Below are positions 47,210-58,527 of a stretch of DNA of 64,000 nt, piece by piece. The translations under genes were made by a program, and so were the position numbers. Position 1 is the first letter of the stretch. Each line of letters begins with the position of its first letter. The notes under the pieces were generated by a model. That model worked only from the letters and a program-made list of their open reading frames with translations, was not told the DNA's origin and did not search any database. Origin of the DNA: Vitrella brassicaformis (lineage: Eukaryota; Sar; Vitrellaceae); NCBI GenBank assembly GCA_001179505.1, contig CDMY01000376.1, positions 301,453 through 365,452 on the forward strand, written 5' to 3'.

Positions 47210-48203
47210 TACGTGAGCTCTGTCCGCATCAATCAAGCTCCGTGAAGAAATGAGTGTGTGTGTCTATGTGGGTGGCTGCCGTGCCATGTGTGGGTGCATT
47301 TGCGAGACGATAGATAGAGGGACGGAGGGAGGGAGGGATTGAGGGAGGGACAATCTCACGTAGGCTTGCATGGGTGACGCGATGCCTAGACTTGATAATT
47401 GAGCACCCATCAATCTGTATGCATGATATCCATTCATTGATTGCATCGATCACTCATGTGTGCGTGTGCGTGTGTGTGTCGCGTGTCTCTCATCACTCCC
47501 GCACTCACTGTCCCTGCACGTCAGTCGTACCTGACGTGAGTGCGTGCCTGGACGCACTCACGTCGCTCTCACTTGAAACCACACACACATATACAAGCGT
47601 ACTCACTCCCCCAAGGCCCCTCCCTCCCTTGGTATAGAAAGACAAGGGAAACCAGTCGAGTCATCTCATGTCATGTCAGTGCACCCCCTCACGCATCCAC
47701 GCACAAGTGCCTCTCCCCCACAGCACAATACACGCCATCGGTCGGCCGAGGCTCGAGAAGTGTATGTCTTTTTGTGGCTGGCGTCTGCATGTGGTCAAAA
47801 GTGAGTGGATAGACAGACGCACTGGTGCACACTGAGTGTATGTCAAATGGATGGATGGATGGATGTGTGTGTGTGTATACGGACGCGGCGCCAACACTGC
47901 ACAAATACAATTCCAGCCACCTCCCTCACTCCCTCCCCCACCCACCCGCCCTCCAGAAAGTCCATTTCTCCCTTTCCCTGTCCTGTTCAGTCTGCCTCCC
48001 TCCGATATGTGCGTGTCGTGTGCGCCTGTTACACACAGGGCCTACTCAACATGGCACAAATACGATAGACCACCACAACTTCTTCTTCTTTTCCTTAGCA
48101 ATTCTCTACTTCCTGGCTGACCGCTCTATCGTACTTGTCACTTTATCCACGCGTATCGCCCAATTGCTATCTATCTATCGCCCCGCTCACGACCCCAACT
48201 TAC
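47210..48203. other. Intergenic region between convergent genes
   Basis: A 1-kb spacer between the 45344 gene and the CCCH gene. It carries (GGAT)n near 47846-47864, several (TG)n or (CA)n runs, and GA/CT-rich patches. Short frames in it have no protein character. Confidence 0.5.
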
Positions 48204-50203
48204 TTACTCGTAGTACTGGCAAGGCGCGGCAGCCCGCAAATCTGACACCCACATGTGCACAGCACACAGATGGAGACGTCTCCTCCCCTGTCTAATGTCT
48301 CCATCTGTGCTCATCATGTATGAGCCCACGTACCGTCCTCCGACGTCAGCCGTTCCAGAGACTCTATCATGGCAAGGTAGTCCTCGTTCTTCCACTCACT
48401 GGCAGTGCTGCCCCGCGACGGGCTGGGCGGATCCCGCAGGTCCCCCAGCAGATCCGACGTTTCAGTGAAGTCCCTCTCCTGCGGCGGGAAGGGGGAGGTC
48501 GGCATGCGGCACGGACTACTGCCCATGCTCTGCTGCTGCGGCGACCGCACCGGCGGCACCCACATGAAGGGGCTCGACGAAGGGGACGGCCCGGTCTCTA
48601 GGATGGGGAACAGCGGGATGACCACATTGCCGTCGGGTGGCCGCACCAGTGTCTCCTGCAGGGACGGGTCGGCGATGTCGTCGTCTGCCTCGCGTGAGAC
48701 GGAGGCGGGGGTGGCCCCCTCCTCTTCTTCCTTTGTCGTCGTTGTCCCCTCCTCGGCCGCAGGTGCCGGGGCGTCTCGTGCCTTGCTGCGGCGGTTGATT
48801 GGAGGGATGTCAATCGTCAGAGTGTCGCTCGTGTTGCGGCGCTTGGGCCGCCCACTGTCGCGCTGGCCGCCCCGCTGCTCTCCTTCTCGCGCTTGCGGCT
48901 CGTGCGATTCGGGGCCATCATCTAAGACGCTGTCAGGGAGCCATCTGTTGTCAAGGAGCCGAAACAGATGATCATCGGTGTCCTCCTGCTGCTGCTGCTC
49001 TTCTGTTTGGCCCTGCTGCTGAAAATGCTGCTGCGCTTGGCCTTCTGGTGGTGTCTGGGGGTCGGTTCCCGCCTCGTCCTCCTCCTCCTCCTCCTGCTGC
49101 TGTTGTTGTTGTCGTAGCTCGTGTCTCGGGACTCTGGTGTCTTTGGAGATTCTCCCCTTGGGCATGCCTGCAGTGCGGGGCTTCAACTCAGTCGACCCGT
49201 GGGCGTACCGACACTTGTCGCCCAGCGTGCATGTACCTAGGTGGAGGGAGAAAGAGAGAAGGCGTATGGATCAGGCGCTCAATGCAAGGGCGTGGCGTCG
49301 TTCTGTCCATGGCCGACTGACTGACCTTTGAGCCACTTCTGGCATATGGCGGTGTTGGCGAAGTACGGCGTAGCCCTCAGCTCCTCGCGGGAATGGGCGT
49401 AGCGACATGAAGGGAGACGGCACTCACGACCCTACACATACAGCAGAGCACAGACAGTGCAGCATGCATGCATGTGTGTCATCTCATCTGTGCTTTCTGC
49501 CACCTTCTTGACTTGTGGACACATGGCGGTTTTATCCAAGTTGATGGATGGCCGCAGCTCATCGGGTGTGTGAGCGAAGCAGCACTGCTCCGGACAGTCC
49601 TGCCACGCCACGCATGGACACGACACAGTGAAGGGCATGCCATTGGATGGTTGAGCTCAGAGGGCTGCAGGCAGGCAGGTGTCTTGCTCCACTCACCGAG
49701 TAGCGACAGTTGGGCATGAAGGGACACATGCTGGACACACGGAGACACCAGAGGACCAGTGAATGTCTGGCACATGCCTTTCGTCATATCCCTCCTGCGC
49801 ACCTTGTCTTGATGAACTGGCGCTTGAAGCGCTGATTGAACCGGTGGTTGGAGTCACTCACCTTCTTCCTTGTCCCTGGGCCCGGATTCGCCATGCTGCT
49901 GCCAGTGACCCCCGAACGAGTATCCGCCCCTCGTGAAGCCCCAATTGCCGCCCCGGGACGAGTCGTCCTGTCCTCTGGGGTGGTGGGGGAGAAAGAGGAG
50001 GTCACCGGCCTCGGATGCAGCTCATGGATCTCTCGAAGGTACCTCGCGTCTGGGAGGATGAGAGGAACGTACGGACGCGAGTACATGTGGTGGGTCTTCA
50101 CCCTCACTTCCCATAAGACCACTGGCAGATCGCCCTCCTTCTCGAGACTGCGCGCTGTGCCCCCAGGCGGCCCCCAGTCTCGAGGCGTCAACAGAGGGAA
50201 CAT
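48204..50203 (-). CDS. Triple CCCH zinc-finger protein, RNA-binding
   Basis: The most upstream in-frame ATG at 50203 is taken (MFPLLTPRDWGPPG); MANPGPGTRKK at about 49893 is an alternative start. Three CCCH fingers follow in separate exons: SMCPFMPNCRYS/DCPEQCCFAHTPDELRP, TAMCPQVKK/GRECRLPSCRYAHSREEL, and TAICQKWLKG/TCTLGDKCRYAHGSTELKP. Such tandem CCCH proteins bind mRNA and control stability or translation. The C-terminal 300 residues are disordered: a Gln/Glu-rich patch (QQQQQQEEEEEDEAG), a basic RRNTSDTLTIDIPPINRR, then PIRS-type Ser/Pro stretches and a final helix YLAMIESLERLTSED. The last exon, DLRAAAPCQYYE, ends at 48204. The three-finger layout is common in alveolates (family knowledge), though no orthologue is named here. 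Confidence 0.8.
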
Positions 50204-50425
50204 CACCCCATGGCACGAGTCTCGTTAAGCACAATAACCAACCAACCATGGCATTCATGCACGAACAGATCCGGTGAACGCTGTCACCGTGTACATGCAC
50301 ACCCCAGATCTTCGCTCACACAGTGTTTGTCTCTCCCTCTCGCGTCCCCTTGCCTCTGCTGAGCCGGAGCTGCTGATCAACAGACGGTCCTGCATGCGGA
50401 CAAAGCGACACACTACCTGCAGGGA

Positions 50426-52889
50426 TCACGATACATCAAACGAAGCCGTTTTCTGCGTCTGCTTTCTGCACTTGTGACCTGTTGTGTGTGTCTCTTCCGA
50501 CACCACATACACCCTGCTCCTCTCCCTCTCGTCGCTCCGCGTCCGTCTGACGGATGCCGCTGTGTCTACTGCTGCACCATGAGAGGGTTGGCAATGGTCA
50601 GCACTCGGCTGATCTTTTTCAGTGACTATGGGGATCGCGGATGGGCTGAGGGGCTCACCAAACAGGGGCTCCCCTCGGGGGTCACTCGGTCGTATGTCTT
50701 GGATAGAGGCTGACTGAGTGACAGACACAGCAAAGCAGGACTGTCCCGCCTGCATCGATGTACCTGTATGTGTGTACATGTCTCGTGGATGGGATGCATA
50801 CCGGTGCGTCATTGCTTGTCGCAGCTGCAATGTCGGCGGCCGCGGCCGCTGAGGACTCTTTCTCCTGTTCTTTCGGACTCACAGGGGGCATGGTAAGGTT
50901 GCTACGGAGGAACAGTAGCGAGCCACTAGTACTACCTTTGCTGCCATCGGTCTCCCTGCCATTATCAAACTCTCCCTGGGCATCAAAGAAGGACTCATTC
51001 GGGAGCTGGTTGGCGATGACAACGGACAGGACGCTCGACATCATTATCGGCAAAATAAGGCCGTGCTCGCCTGCTCACATAGACACAGAAACAGAGACAA
51101 GGACAAAGACACCATGTGTGGAGACATAAGACAAGGATGAGATGTCCGTTTGTTGTGTGTGTCTCACGCACGGGTCATCTCATAGATCAGGAGGATGGCT
51201 GTTATTGGGCATCTGAACACGGCCCCAAAGAGGCTGGCCATGCCGGTGACTGTCCCGGCCAGACGAATCTGTCGAATAGTCAGAGAGGCGCCAGGAAGCT
51301 GGTAGTCTCGCTCCCAGTCGTGTTGGACACCCGCCGCTTTGAAAATGAAGAGATGCAAGGCAGCCATAAGGTTCCCATAGAGGGCACCAAGGGTCAGGAC
51401 AGGAGAAAACAGACCGCCGCAGCCACCTGCAAATGAGACAGGCAGGTGAGGGGACGCCTGGATCGGTGTCTCGTGTATGTGTTTATCTGACTGACCTGCG
51501 GCGAAGGCAGCTGTGATTGCGATGGACTTGCCGATAAAGAGGACAACAACGGGCCATGTCTCTGTCTCCCACTTGCCCTCCAGCAGATCTCGCACAAACC
51601 ATTCACCCGTACCCCATACTGAACACAGACACGCATATAACACGGTACAGCTCAGCTCAGCCGGCCACTTACCAAAGGCATGCCCCGTCACTGCGAAGGT
51701 GACGGCTCCCACCACTCCTGTCACCCCGCCTGCCGCCGCCATGGCCACCCCTGATGGCAGCCTCGACACGCGCCGCCGCACTTTGTGGGCCACTGTAACG
51801 AAGAGGCGGCCGAGAAGCCCACCGAGAAGGCCAATTGGGATCGACAAAGCCATCCACCCCCCCGTCTGCCAGGGGGAATCATGCTCAAGACCGTCTCGAT
51901 GCACTGATATGAGAAGAAAGCGGACGCGTCGCTAGCGTGTGTAAATGGCGACATGTATCTACCAAAGAAGCCGCTGGAATCATGGCTGAGGGTACGGATG
52001 ATCACCGTGGCGGTCGTAGAGGCGATGAGGACGAGAAGGCTCGACCGAGCCTTGAGGCGGCGGCGGCTGAAACGGTGATGCATGAGCCCTCAACGCCTGA
52101 AAGACAATGTCCTTGCAGATAAGCGCGTCATCAGACGCTTCGCGTACCCAGACTGTTGCCAAAGCCAAGGAAAAGCCAGGTCGTGATGATTCTCAACACG
52201 GCATGCGAAAACGGGATTGCTTGGCTCTGTTGCAGGTATGTGCGGCAGACTTGTATGCCACTGTCCTTCAACAAGCCCGGACCCCATTTGTCGACTAGAA
52301 AACCAGTGACTCCCCCGGAGAGGCCGGGCAAGAGAATGGCAACCACATAAAAGAAAGGCCGGGCGTCGCCCTTGTTCCATGCACATAGCGGACTCCAGAC
52401 GGCAGCAAAAGTCCACTCGACGCCGAGACGAAAGTACAGTACAGCAGCTCCGCACACAGCACCCACGAAGGCAAACGACAAGCTGAGCAGCAGCAGAAAC
52501 CGGACACTCACGACCGCTTCCGCTTCCCCTTCTTCTGGGACGCCCTCTTGTTCGTCTGGTTTCACCGCAGGCTCACCAGCCATTTCTTCGTTCTGCACGG
52601 TCTTTTGTGAGACCGCAATGCGAGAATCACGCCGGCTCCTGGTGTCGCCATCCGGCGTAACAATCAAGAAGCGCAGCTGGTCCCAGCTCCTCACGTCACC
52701 CAGCGTCCTCAGCCTCGTCTTTGAGGGCTTCCCAGATAGCCGCCCGTCGCTCAAGATAGAGAGCATAGATCCCCGACCACTCGTCCGCCGCGATATTGGG
52801 CTGCTGCCGGGGATCGGGTTCTTCTGGCTGGTGATGACAACGCTGTGGATGCGTCCGCCGGGAGAGAGGGGAAGGAGAGGGTTTTGCAT
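50426..52889 (-). CDS. CLC-type chloride channel / Cl-/H+ exchanger
   Basis: ATG at 52889 (MQNPLLPLSPGGR) begins a long soluble N terminus. Then come hydrophobic helices: VRFLLLLSLSFAFVGAVCGA, FYVVAILLPGLSGGVTGFLV, IITTWLFLGFGNSLG, GGWMALSIPIGLLGGLLGRL, VAMAAAGGVTGVVGAVTFAV, VVVLFIGKSIAITAAFAAG and TGMASLFGAVFRCPITAILL. CLC filter landmarks are present but altered: KDSGIQ replaces the usual GSGIP, GVEGSCITVSAAAASRLGR (spliced after GNSLG) replaces GKEGP, keeping the gating Glu, and GGLFSPVLTLGALYGN keeps the GxFxP motif. CLC proteins move chloride across endomembranes or the plasma membrane. The C-terminal region is short on recognisable CBS domains and ends in a polar tail at 50426. The last splice is in phase. 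It diverges from the gene at 53038. Confidence 0.85.
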
Positions 52890-53037
52890 GGACGCGGAGG
52901 GCTCTGCCGCTCATTAAGTGTCAGTGGCTCATCACCAGAAGAGACCGCTATGCCAAACAGACCAACTCTAAAATGCGCATGCGCTGTGGGCCGAGCGGGG
53001 GCCTGCAGTCTCCGAGTCTCTGCTACCGGGGCTGCTG
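52890..53037. promoter_or_regulatory. Divergent spacer, probable bidirectional promoter
   Basis: A 148-bp spacer between CLC (-) and the gene at 53038 (+). An alternative plus-strand ATG at 52950 lies within it and is in frame with a later exon, so the spacer could be shorter. Function inferred from position. Confidence 0.3.
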
Positions 53038-56000
53038 ATGGATCCATTGCCATTCATGATGGACAATTGCATTCGTCTGCTGGTAGTTGCGGCTCTTGTC
53101 CGCTACGTAAGAGCCGGCCTTGTAGTGGCGCATTCGCAGGGACCATCCGATTTCTTCGCAGCTCTCCGAGACAGGATCATGGTGCGCAGGGCCGACAAGC
53201 AGACGCCGACACACGTTGTTTCCCCTTTGTGTCATTGCAGATAGCCGAGACAGATCTGGTTGAGATGCCCAATCCTGTCTGCTCCAGTCGTGATGGCCCA
53301 TTCTGTCCACCTCTCGCCTCGTCAGCCACCCATCCCCCGCATGCAGTTCTATCCTCGCCCCGCCATCACGCCGGCGGCCTGCTGTCGCAACCCGACTCAC
53401 CGGCACATGACTGGATGGAGATGCCAAAACCACACCAGACGGTTGCGACCAAGGGCAATGACGTTGCCATGGCCATGTCTCGGCCAGAGGGGTCACTCAC
53501 TTCTTTCTTTGACTATTTCACGCTTGTTTCCAAGCGGGTGTTTGCCGGTCAGCGGGACGTGTTGCCTGATGCAGATGTGCTGACGAAGAGGCTGGCAGAT
53601 GAGGAGAGGATGCGACTGTATGAGCGATACCCTCGTCTCAGGCAGGACGATGATAATGAGGACACAGAAGGCGATGAAGACGATGAGATGGACTTCTGGA
53701 GCGATGAAGACGATGGTGACGAAGGGGCGACGTATGTGCGGCACTATGATCTGCCTTCCCTCTTCCTCAAAGACCGCAACCTGGCGTCACAAATCATCAG
53801 AAAGGCAAGCACTTCCGACACGATTGGACGTGGATACATCCCATGCTCGTGTCTCTCTCTTGTTGGATGCATGCAGGAGAGAATTACTGGAGAGGTGGAT
53901 TCTCTGGCGTCCATCCGCCATGAGATGGAGGAAAGACCTTTGAATCGCAAAGTGGTCACGGGACCCGGGCAGAGAGGGAGCAACTACACCTCAGGCCTCC
54001 TTACCTTCACCCGAGTGCCCTTTCTGAGCCATAATGTAAGCAATACCAACGAACATCCATTTTACTCTGCACATGTATGTGTCTCTTGTGTGTCCATGCA
54101 GGTGCCTCCCGGCTATTGCCATGGGCTGCCAGGCACCATCAGGTGTCATTGGGATGGTGCGTGGGGCGTGCGGCCGCCTCCCTTCCTCGGCAAGGACGTC
54201 ACAACCCTGAGGCTTTACTTGATCACAGACGTGCCTCGCCTTGACTTGATCACAGACAGGCCTCACCTGAACACGGTATACGCGATTACAGCTGGTTTAC
54301 GTGCACAATGAATGTGTGTGTGTGTGTGTGTCTGTGTGTATGTGTGCCTGCACACAGACGGCACAAGTGATGAGCAGTTTCGCCTCCGTCCGGTTCTCGC
54401 ACCCAATCGTCCTGCAGCGGCTGTGGCTCTTCCGCTACCCGTCAGCCAGTCTATCCAGCCACCCATACCCACGCCCATTAAAACACCTCAAGACGCCTCT
54501 CCGCAAGATCGACGCCATGATAAAACAACAACCACAACGACCACATCACCAAGCTGTTCACGGCACCGCGGCAACCCATGAGGCGATCCCTGAGACGCCG
54601 CTGCGTGAAGGCAGCCATGGTTTGTCGAATGGCGGTAACTGTGAGGTGTGGGGAAGGCTAGGCCCCCGAAGATCGGTCTGGGGTGTGGGAATGGACGATT
54701 CAGACTGGCACGTAGGTCGGTCAGCACAAACACGCAGGCACAGCTTGACTTGACAGGGAAGACGCAACCGCCCGTTATGCCATGTGATGTGTACTGACTG
54801 TACATGTGCTGTTCAGTGCGTGAGACGTGGCTGACGGTAGAGCCGCCGAGCGCCCTCGTCCGCGAGGTCATCTTCTGCGGCTGCGAGGGACTCTACGTGG
54901 GCGGCCTCGTCGTCTCATCAAATGTCCCCAACACTCCAGTCAATTCATCGGCCAAGACTGACACCAGCCCCTCTTTCGTTTCCCAAACCAATTCAGCATC
55001 GCTTGTGGGTCTGTCTGCGGGTTTGCCTGTTGACGACGACTCTGTTTATGCGATCCCATCCATGTCTCCGACTGAAGGAGGCGAGAGCGTCATGGTAGTG
55101 AGACGATCTCCAACAGGCTTCCGCCTGCACGCAATGGAGGCAATCCGGTCAGTTGGCGGCACGTGTGTGAACCGCTTGGTTGCTCTCTTGTGTGTGTAAG
55201 TCTGTTCGTCTGTGAGTCTGTTTGTCTGTGTGTAGTGAGGTGGGTATGATCAGTGTTGACGAAGCGCTTGTAGCCAACCTGGTCTTCAGAAACCTCACAC
55301 AATATGAAATCACACAGGTGAGGGAAAGGGGATGCATGAGATACGAAAGGGCTGTAAAACAGATTGATTGGCGGCTCTGTCTTCCACGCCATCAGCACGA
55401 GTCGGGCTCTGACGGCCAGGTGGTCTCGAGCATTCCTCTCCGCGCACTTATTGTGGTATGACTGATGCTGCACCAGCTGCCCGGACTGCTGAAATGCGTG
55501 TGCGTCTCTGTTTGTTGTCGGTGGCTCGTCAGGCGATCCAGCAGCTTGTGCAGATGGCTTTGATTGAGCACACCTATTCACTGCCAATCGGCATCCAGCA
55601 TATTCCATTCCTCACCGAAAGTACACACAATAGAGCAGACAGGGAGAGAGGAGACACGACATGGATCGTTCCGTGTCCGTTCATTCAGTCCGGCGCATTG
55701 TGACTCTTGCCAAGAAGGAGCTCGAGTGGAATTCCACCTCCACCAGCCCCCTCATCCACACGATCCTCTCATTCCACCACGACGCTTCCCGCCCCTCACC
55801 CTTCGCACCAATACCACGGACATCCCATTCAGGCCGCCTTGAAGAAGTCCATGCCGTATTGCGGCGTCTGAAGCACTTGTGGCGCGACCATCTCGGCAGC
55901 AAGGTCAACATGATCGACCTGGGAGTGATGGACCGGGTCTACACCGCCATCTGTGACTGGCTAAGTGTGATGTCGGCAGACAGTTCTCCGGCAATCACAA

Positions 56001-57235
56001 TGGCCAACGTCATGAGGCGGGAGGGAGGGGCGGGGAGACACGGCAAGTGGCGGTGCTCCGAAGGCAGAAGGCACGACGTCATGCAGGCGCTGACGGAGGT
56101 CAGAGTGCTGCTAGAAGGCGGGAAAAAGATCCTTCTGAAGACCCCTCACTGCACCTACGATGACACAGTGACCGCGGCTCTGGGTCCAGCAGTCGAGGAG
56201 AGAGAACCCACGCACTTCTCACTCTCCCCACCGTTTCAGCCGCCGCCTCTGACATTGGACCTGCTATGGAGCGACCTCTGGAACGCATCTCGGCCCATGA
56301 TAGAAGATTTGGTCGACCTGGCCGAACCGAGCCTAAGGGACGAACCACATCTAATCGAGCACACTCGCCACGGCAATCACACCCGGACACCGACAGCAAG
56401 ACAGCAGTGGCGGAAGCTACAGGACGCCCGTGTGGAGCGAGCGCAGAGCGTCATGGAGAACATCACTGCATGGCTGAATGGAAAGGAGATCGGCGGCCAC
56501 GGCTATGACGTGCACATGGTGGTGGTGTGCATCGACTGGCTGGAGCGGCTCTTCGCCGGGGAGCCGGTGAGTGAGCTGCTGCCCCTTCTGCCGTCTCTCC
56601 CGCCCCAGCCCCGACCGCGGCCTCCCCGTGTGTTTTCTTCTGCAAAAGAGAAGAAGGTCCCACGAGTGGATGGGCTGGACGGTCTTGACTTCTTTGGTGT
56701 TGATTTTGACGTCATTTTGGGGGACGAAGGCGTAGACGAGGACGACGAGCTCTCAGAGGAAGAGGATGAATATGAAGAGGTGGAAGACGAAGACTTTGAA
56801 GAAGAGGGACAAGACGAAAAAGAGGGTTTGATACGGAGGGAGACCGATTTGGTGGGCCGGATCAACTCGATCATGCACCAGCTGTCATCCGTCTCTGAGG
56901 CACTGATGCGTGGAGAAGCGGCCCACCAGGGAAGGAGGCAGGAGCTCGCCGCCCTCCTCCGGCGGCTCAACACGCTGACGCAGTCACTGGAGCGGCTTCA
57001 CGGCAGAGACACCATGTCGTCGGGAGACGAGGACCTCTCCCGGCGTCAGTGGCAGGCACACGAGGACCTGTTCAAGGCGGCTGATGTGGTGGACCATCTT
57101 GTGTCATTGGTCAACCGATACGCCGATGTGGTGGACCACTCTACCAAAAGTGAGGAGAGGGCGGCGGCTGTGAGGCCACACGCGGAGGAGAGGAAGAAGG
57201 AGAGGGAGAGGGAGAGGGAGAGGGAGGGAGGAGGC

Positions 57236-57268
<33 letters not shown>

Positions 57269-57740
57269 CGGCACCACCATGCGGTGGTAATGCAGTTGCC
57301 TGAGGAGGCCAGGGAGGCATTCGAAGAGATTATTCAGGGATTCGCTGGTACGGGTTTTTCTTTTTGTGTCTCGCAAACACACTCCGCACTATCTGCCTGT
57401 GTCTCTGCGTGTGTATGCAGATGTGTCCTCCTCTTCCCCCGAGGCACCTAAGTCGAAACGCGGCGCCTCTTACCCCTTCCAGCCACCCACAGCCACCACC
57501 AGTACCACCACGGTGACCAGCAGCAGCAACAGCGGACCATCCGGCTCTCGAGGAGACACACAGAAAGAGACCCCACCCCCTCTCCTACCGCATAGGAGGA
57601 AGGACAAAGGCGAGAAGAGGAGCATGGTGGAGCAGTTAGCTGACAGGGACGCCGGCGAGAGGGAGGGGGAGAGGGAGAGGGCTGACGAGGGGGTGTTCAT
57701 CGACATAGATGACCTGCTCACGCTGCTGTTCCAGCAGTGA
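53038..57740 (+). CDS. Large secreted protein of unknown function
   Basis: I read ten or so exons. The start at 53038 gives MDPLPFMMDNCIRLLVVAAL with a hydrophobic core and small-residue end, a signal peptide or anchor. The splice GACAGGATCATG|GTGCGC to IAETDLVEMPNP is in phase. The rest includes SFFDYFTLVSKRVFAGQRDV, an acidic patch, RPLNRKVVTGPGQRG, a repeat RLYLITDVPRLDLITDRP, SSFASVRFSHPIVLQRLW, VREVIFCGCEGLYVGGLVVS, VDEALVANLVFRNLTQYEIT, SLPIGIQHIPFLTE, then a long exon (from about 55690) with HAVLRRLKHLWRDHLGSKVN, MVVVCIDWLERLFAG and a strongly acidic region. The tail is (Glu/Arg)n, then nine Gln, ending DLLTLLFQQ. I do not recognise a family. It could act in the ER or secretory pathway (inference). 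Exon joins around 54700 and 55640 are in phase, so one gene is favoured over two. Confidence 0.55.
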
Positions 57741-58527
57741 GGGGGTGTGCGCGAATGGGGAGACCCCTATATAGGTCTCTATCGCTGAGAATTGCGTGCG
57801 TGTCTTTAGCGAATTGGATGAATTTATGTAAGAGATATGTTGCGAGTGGCGACAGCACAGCCGCGTCTTGGGCGGCCGTCGGTCGCGTCAACACACATAC
57901 ACATACGCATACACACACTCGCGGACACGCAGACACGGACATGGACCGGCATTACATAGGAGTATGGAAATGAAATAAACGTACACACGCACCTACCTAC
58001 CTATATCTGTATATCTGTCTGTCTGTCTCTATCTGCCTGTCGTAGACACACCTACTTATTCACATCACACACATGCAATGCACACGTGTTGTGTATGGGG
58101 TGGGGTGGGGTAGCTGCCTGTGCTATCAACAAATAAATACATAACATAGTAGTACTAGGGAGGAGAACGCGAAAGGAAAGCCAGCTGTGTCATGTCGGCC
58201 TGTCAAACTTCGCACACACGTGGGGTGGGTGTGCTGCGGTGCGGTGGGGAGTGGAGCCGGGACGATACACACACACACACACGCCGATAAAGAAACCGAG
58301 ACGTGCAATGCCTAGCTAGAGACAGACAGGACACACACAAAATGACATACACCTTCACCACACCACACCACAGATGCAAACCTCTCTCCACATCTTCCTT
58401 CACAGACCTCCTCACTCACTCACTCACTCTATTAACAAACACCACACCTGCCGACACTGACTGATGGTATGGTATCTGGTGGCCACTACACCCTACGGCA
58501 CTGATTCCCTTGTTCCTTCCACTTGGC
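57741..58527. other. Intergenic region between convergent genes
   Basis: A 0.79-kb spacer between the 53038 gene and the LNR/sushi gene. It holds (CA)n near 57891-57918, (TGTC)n near 58013-58027 and (TCAC)n near 58411-58428. No gene or RNA was recognised. Confidence 0.5.

Noticed and set aside
56640-56973. Ser-rich minus-strand open frame
   Set aside because: It mirrors the Glu/Asp-rich coding exon of the secreted protein on the plus strand.
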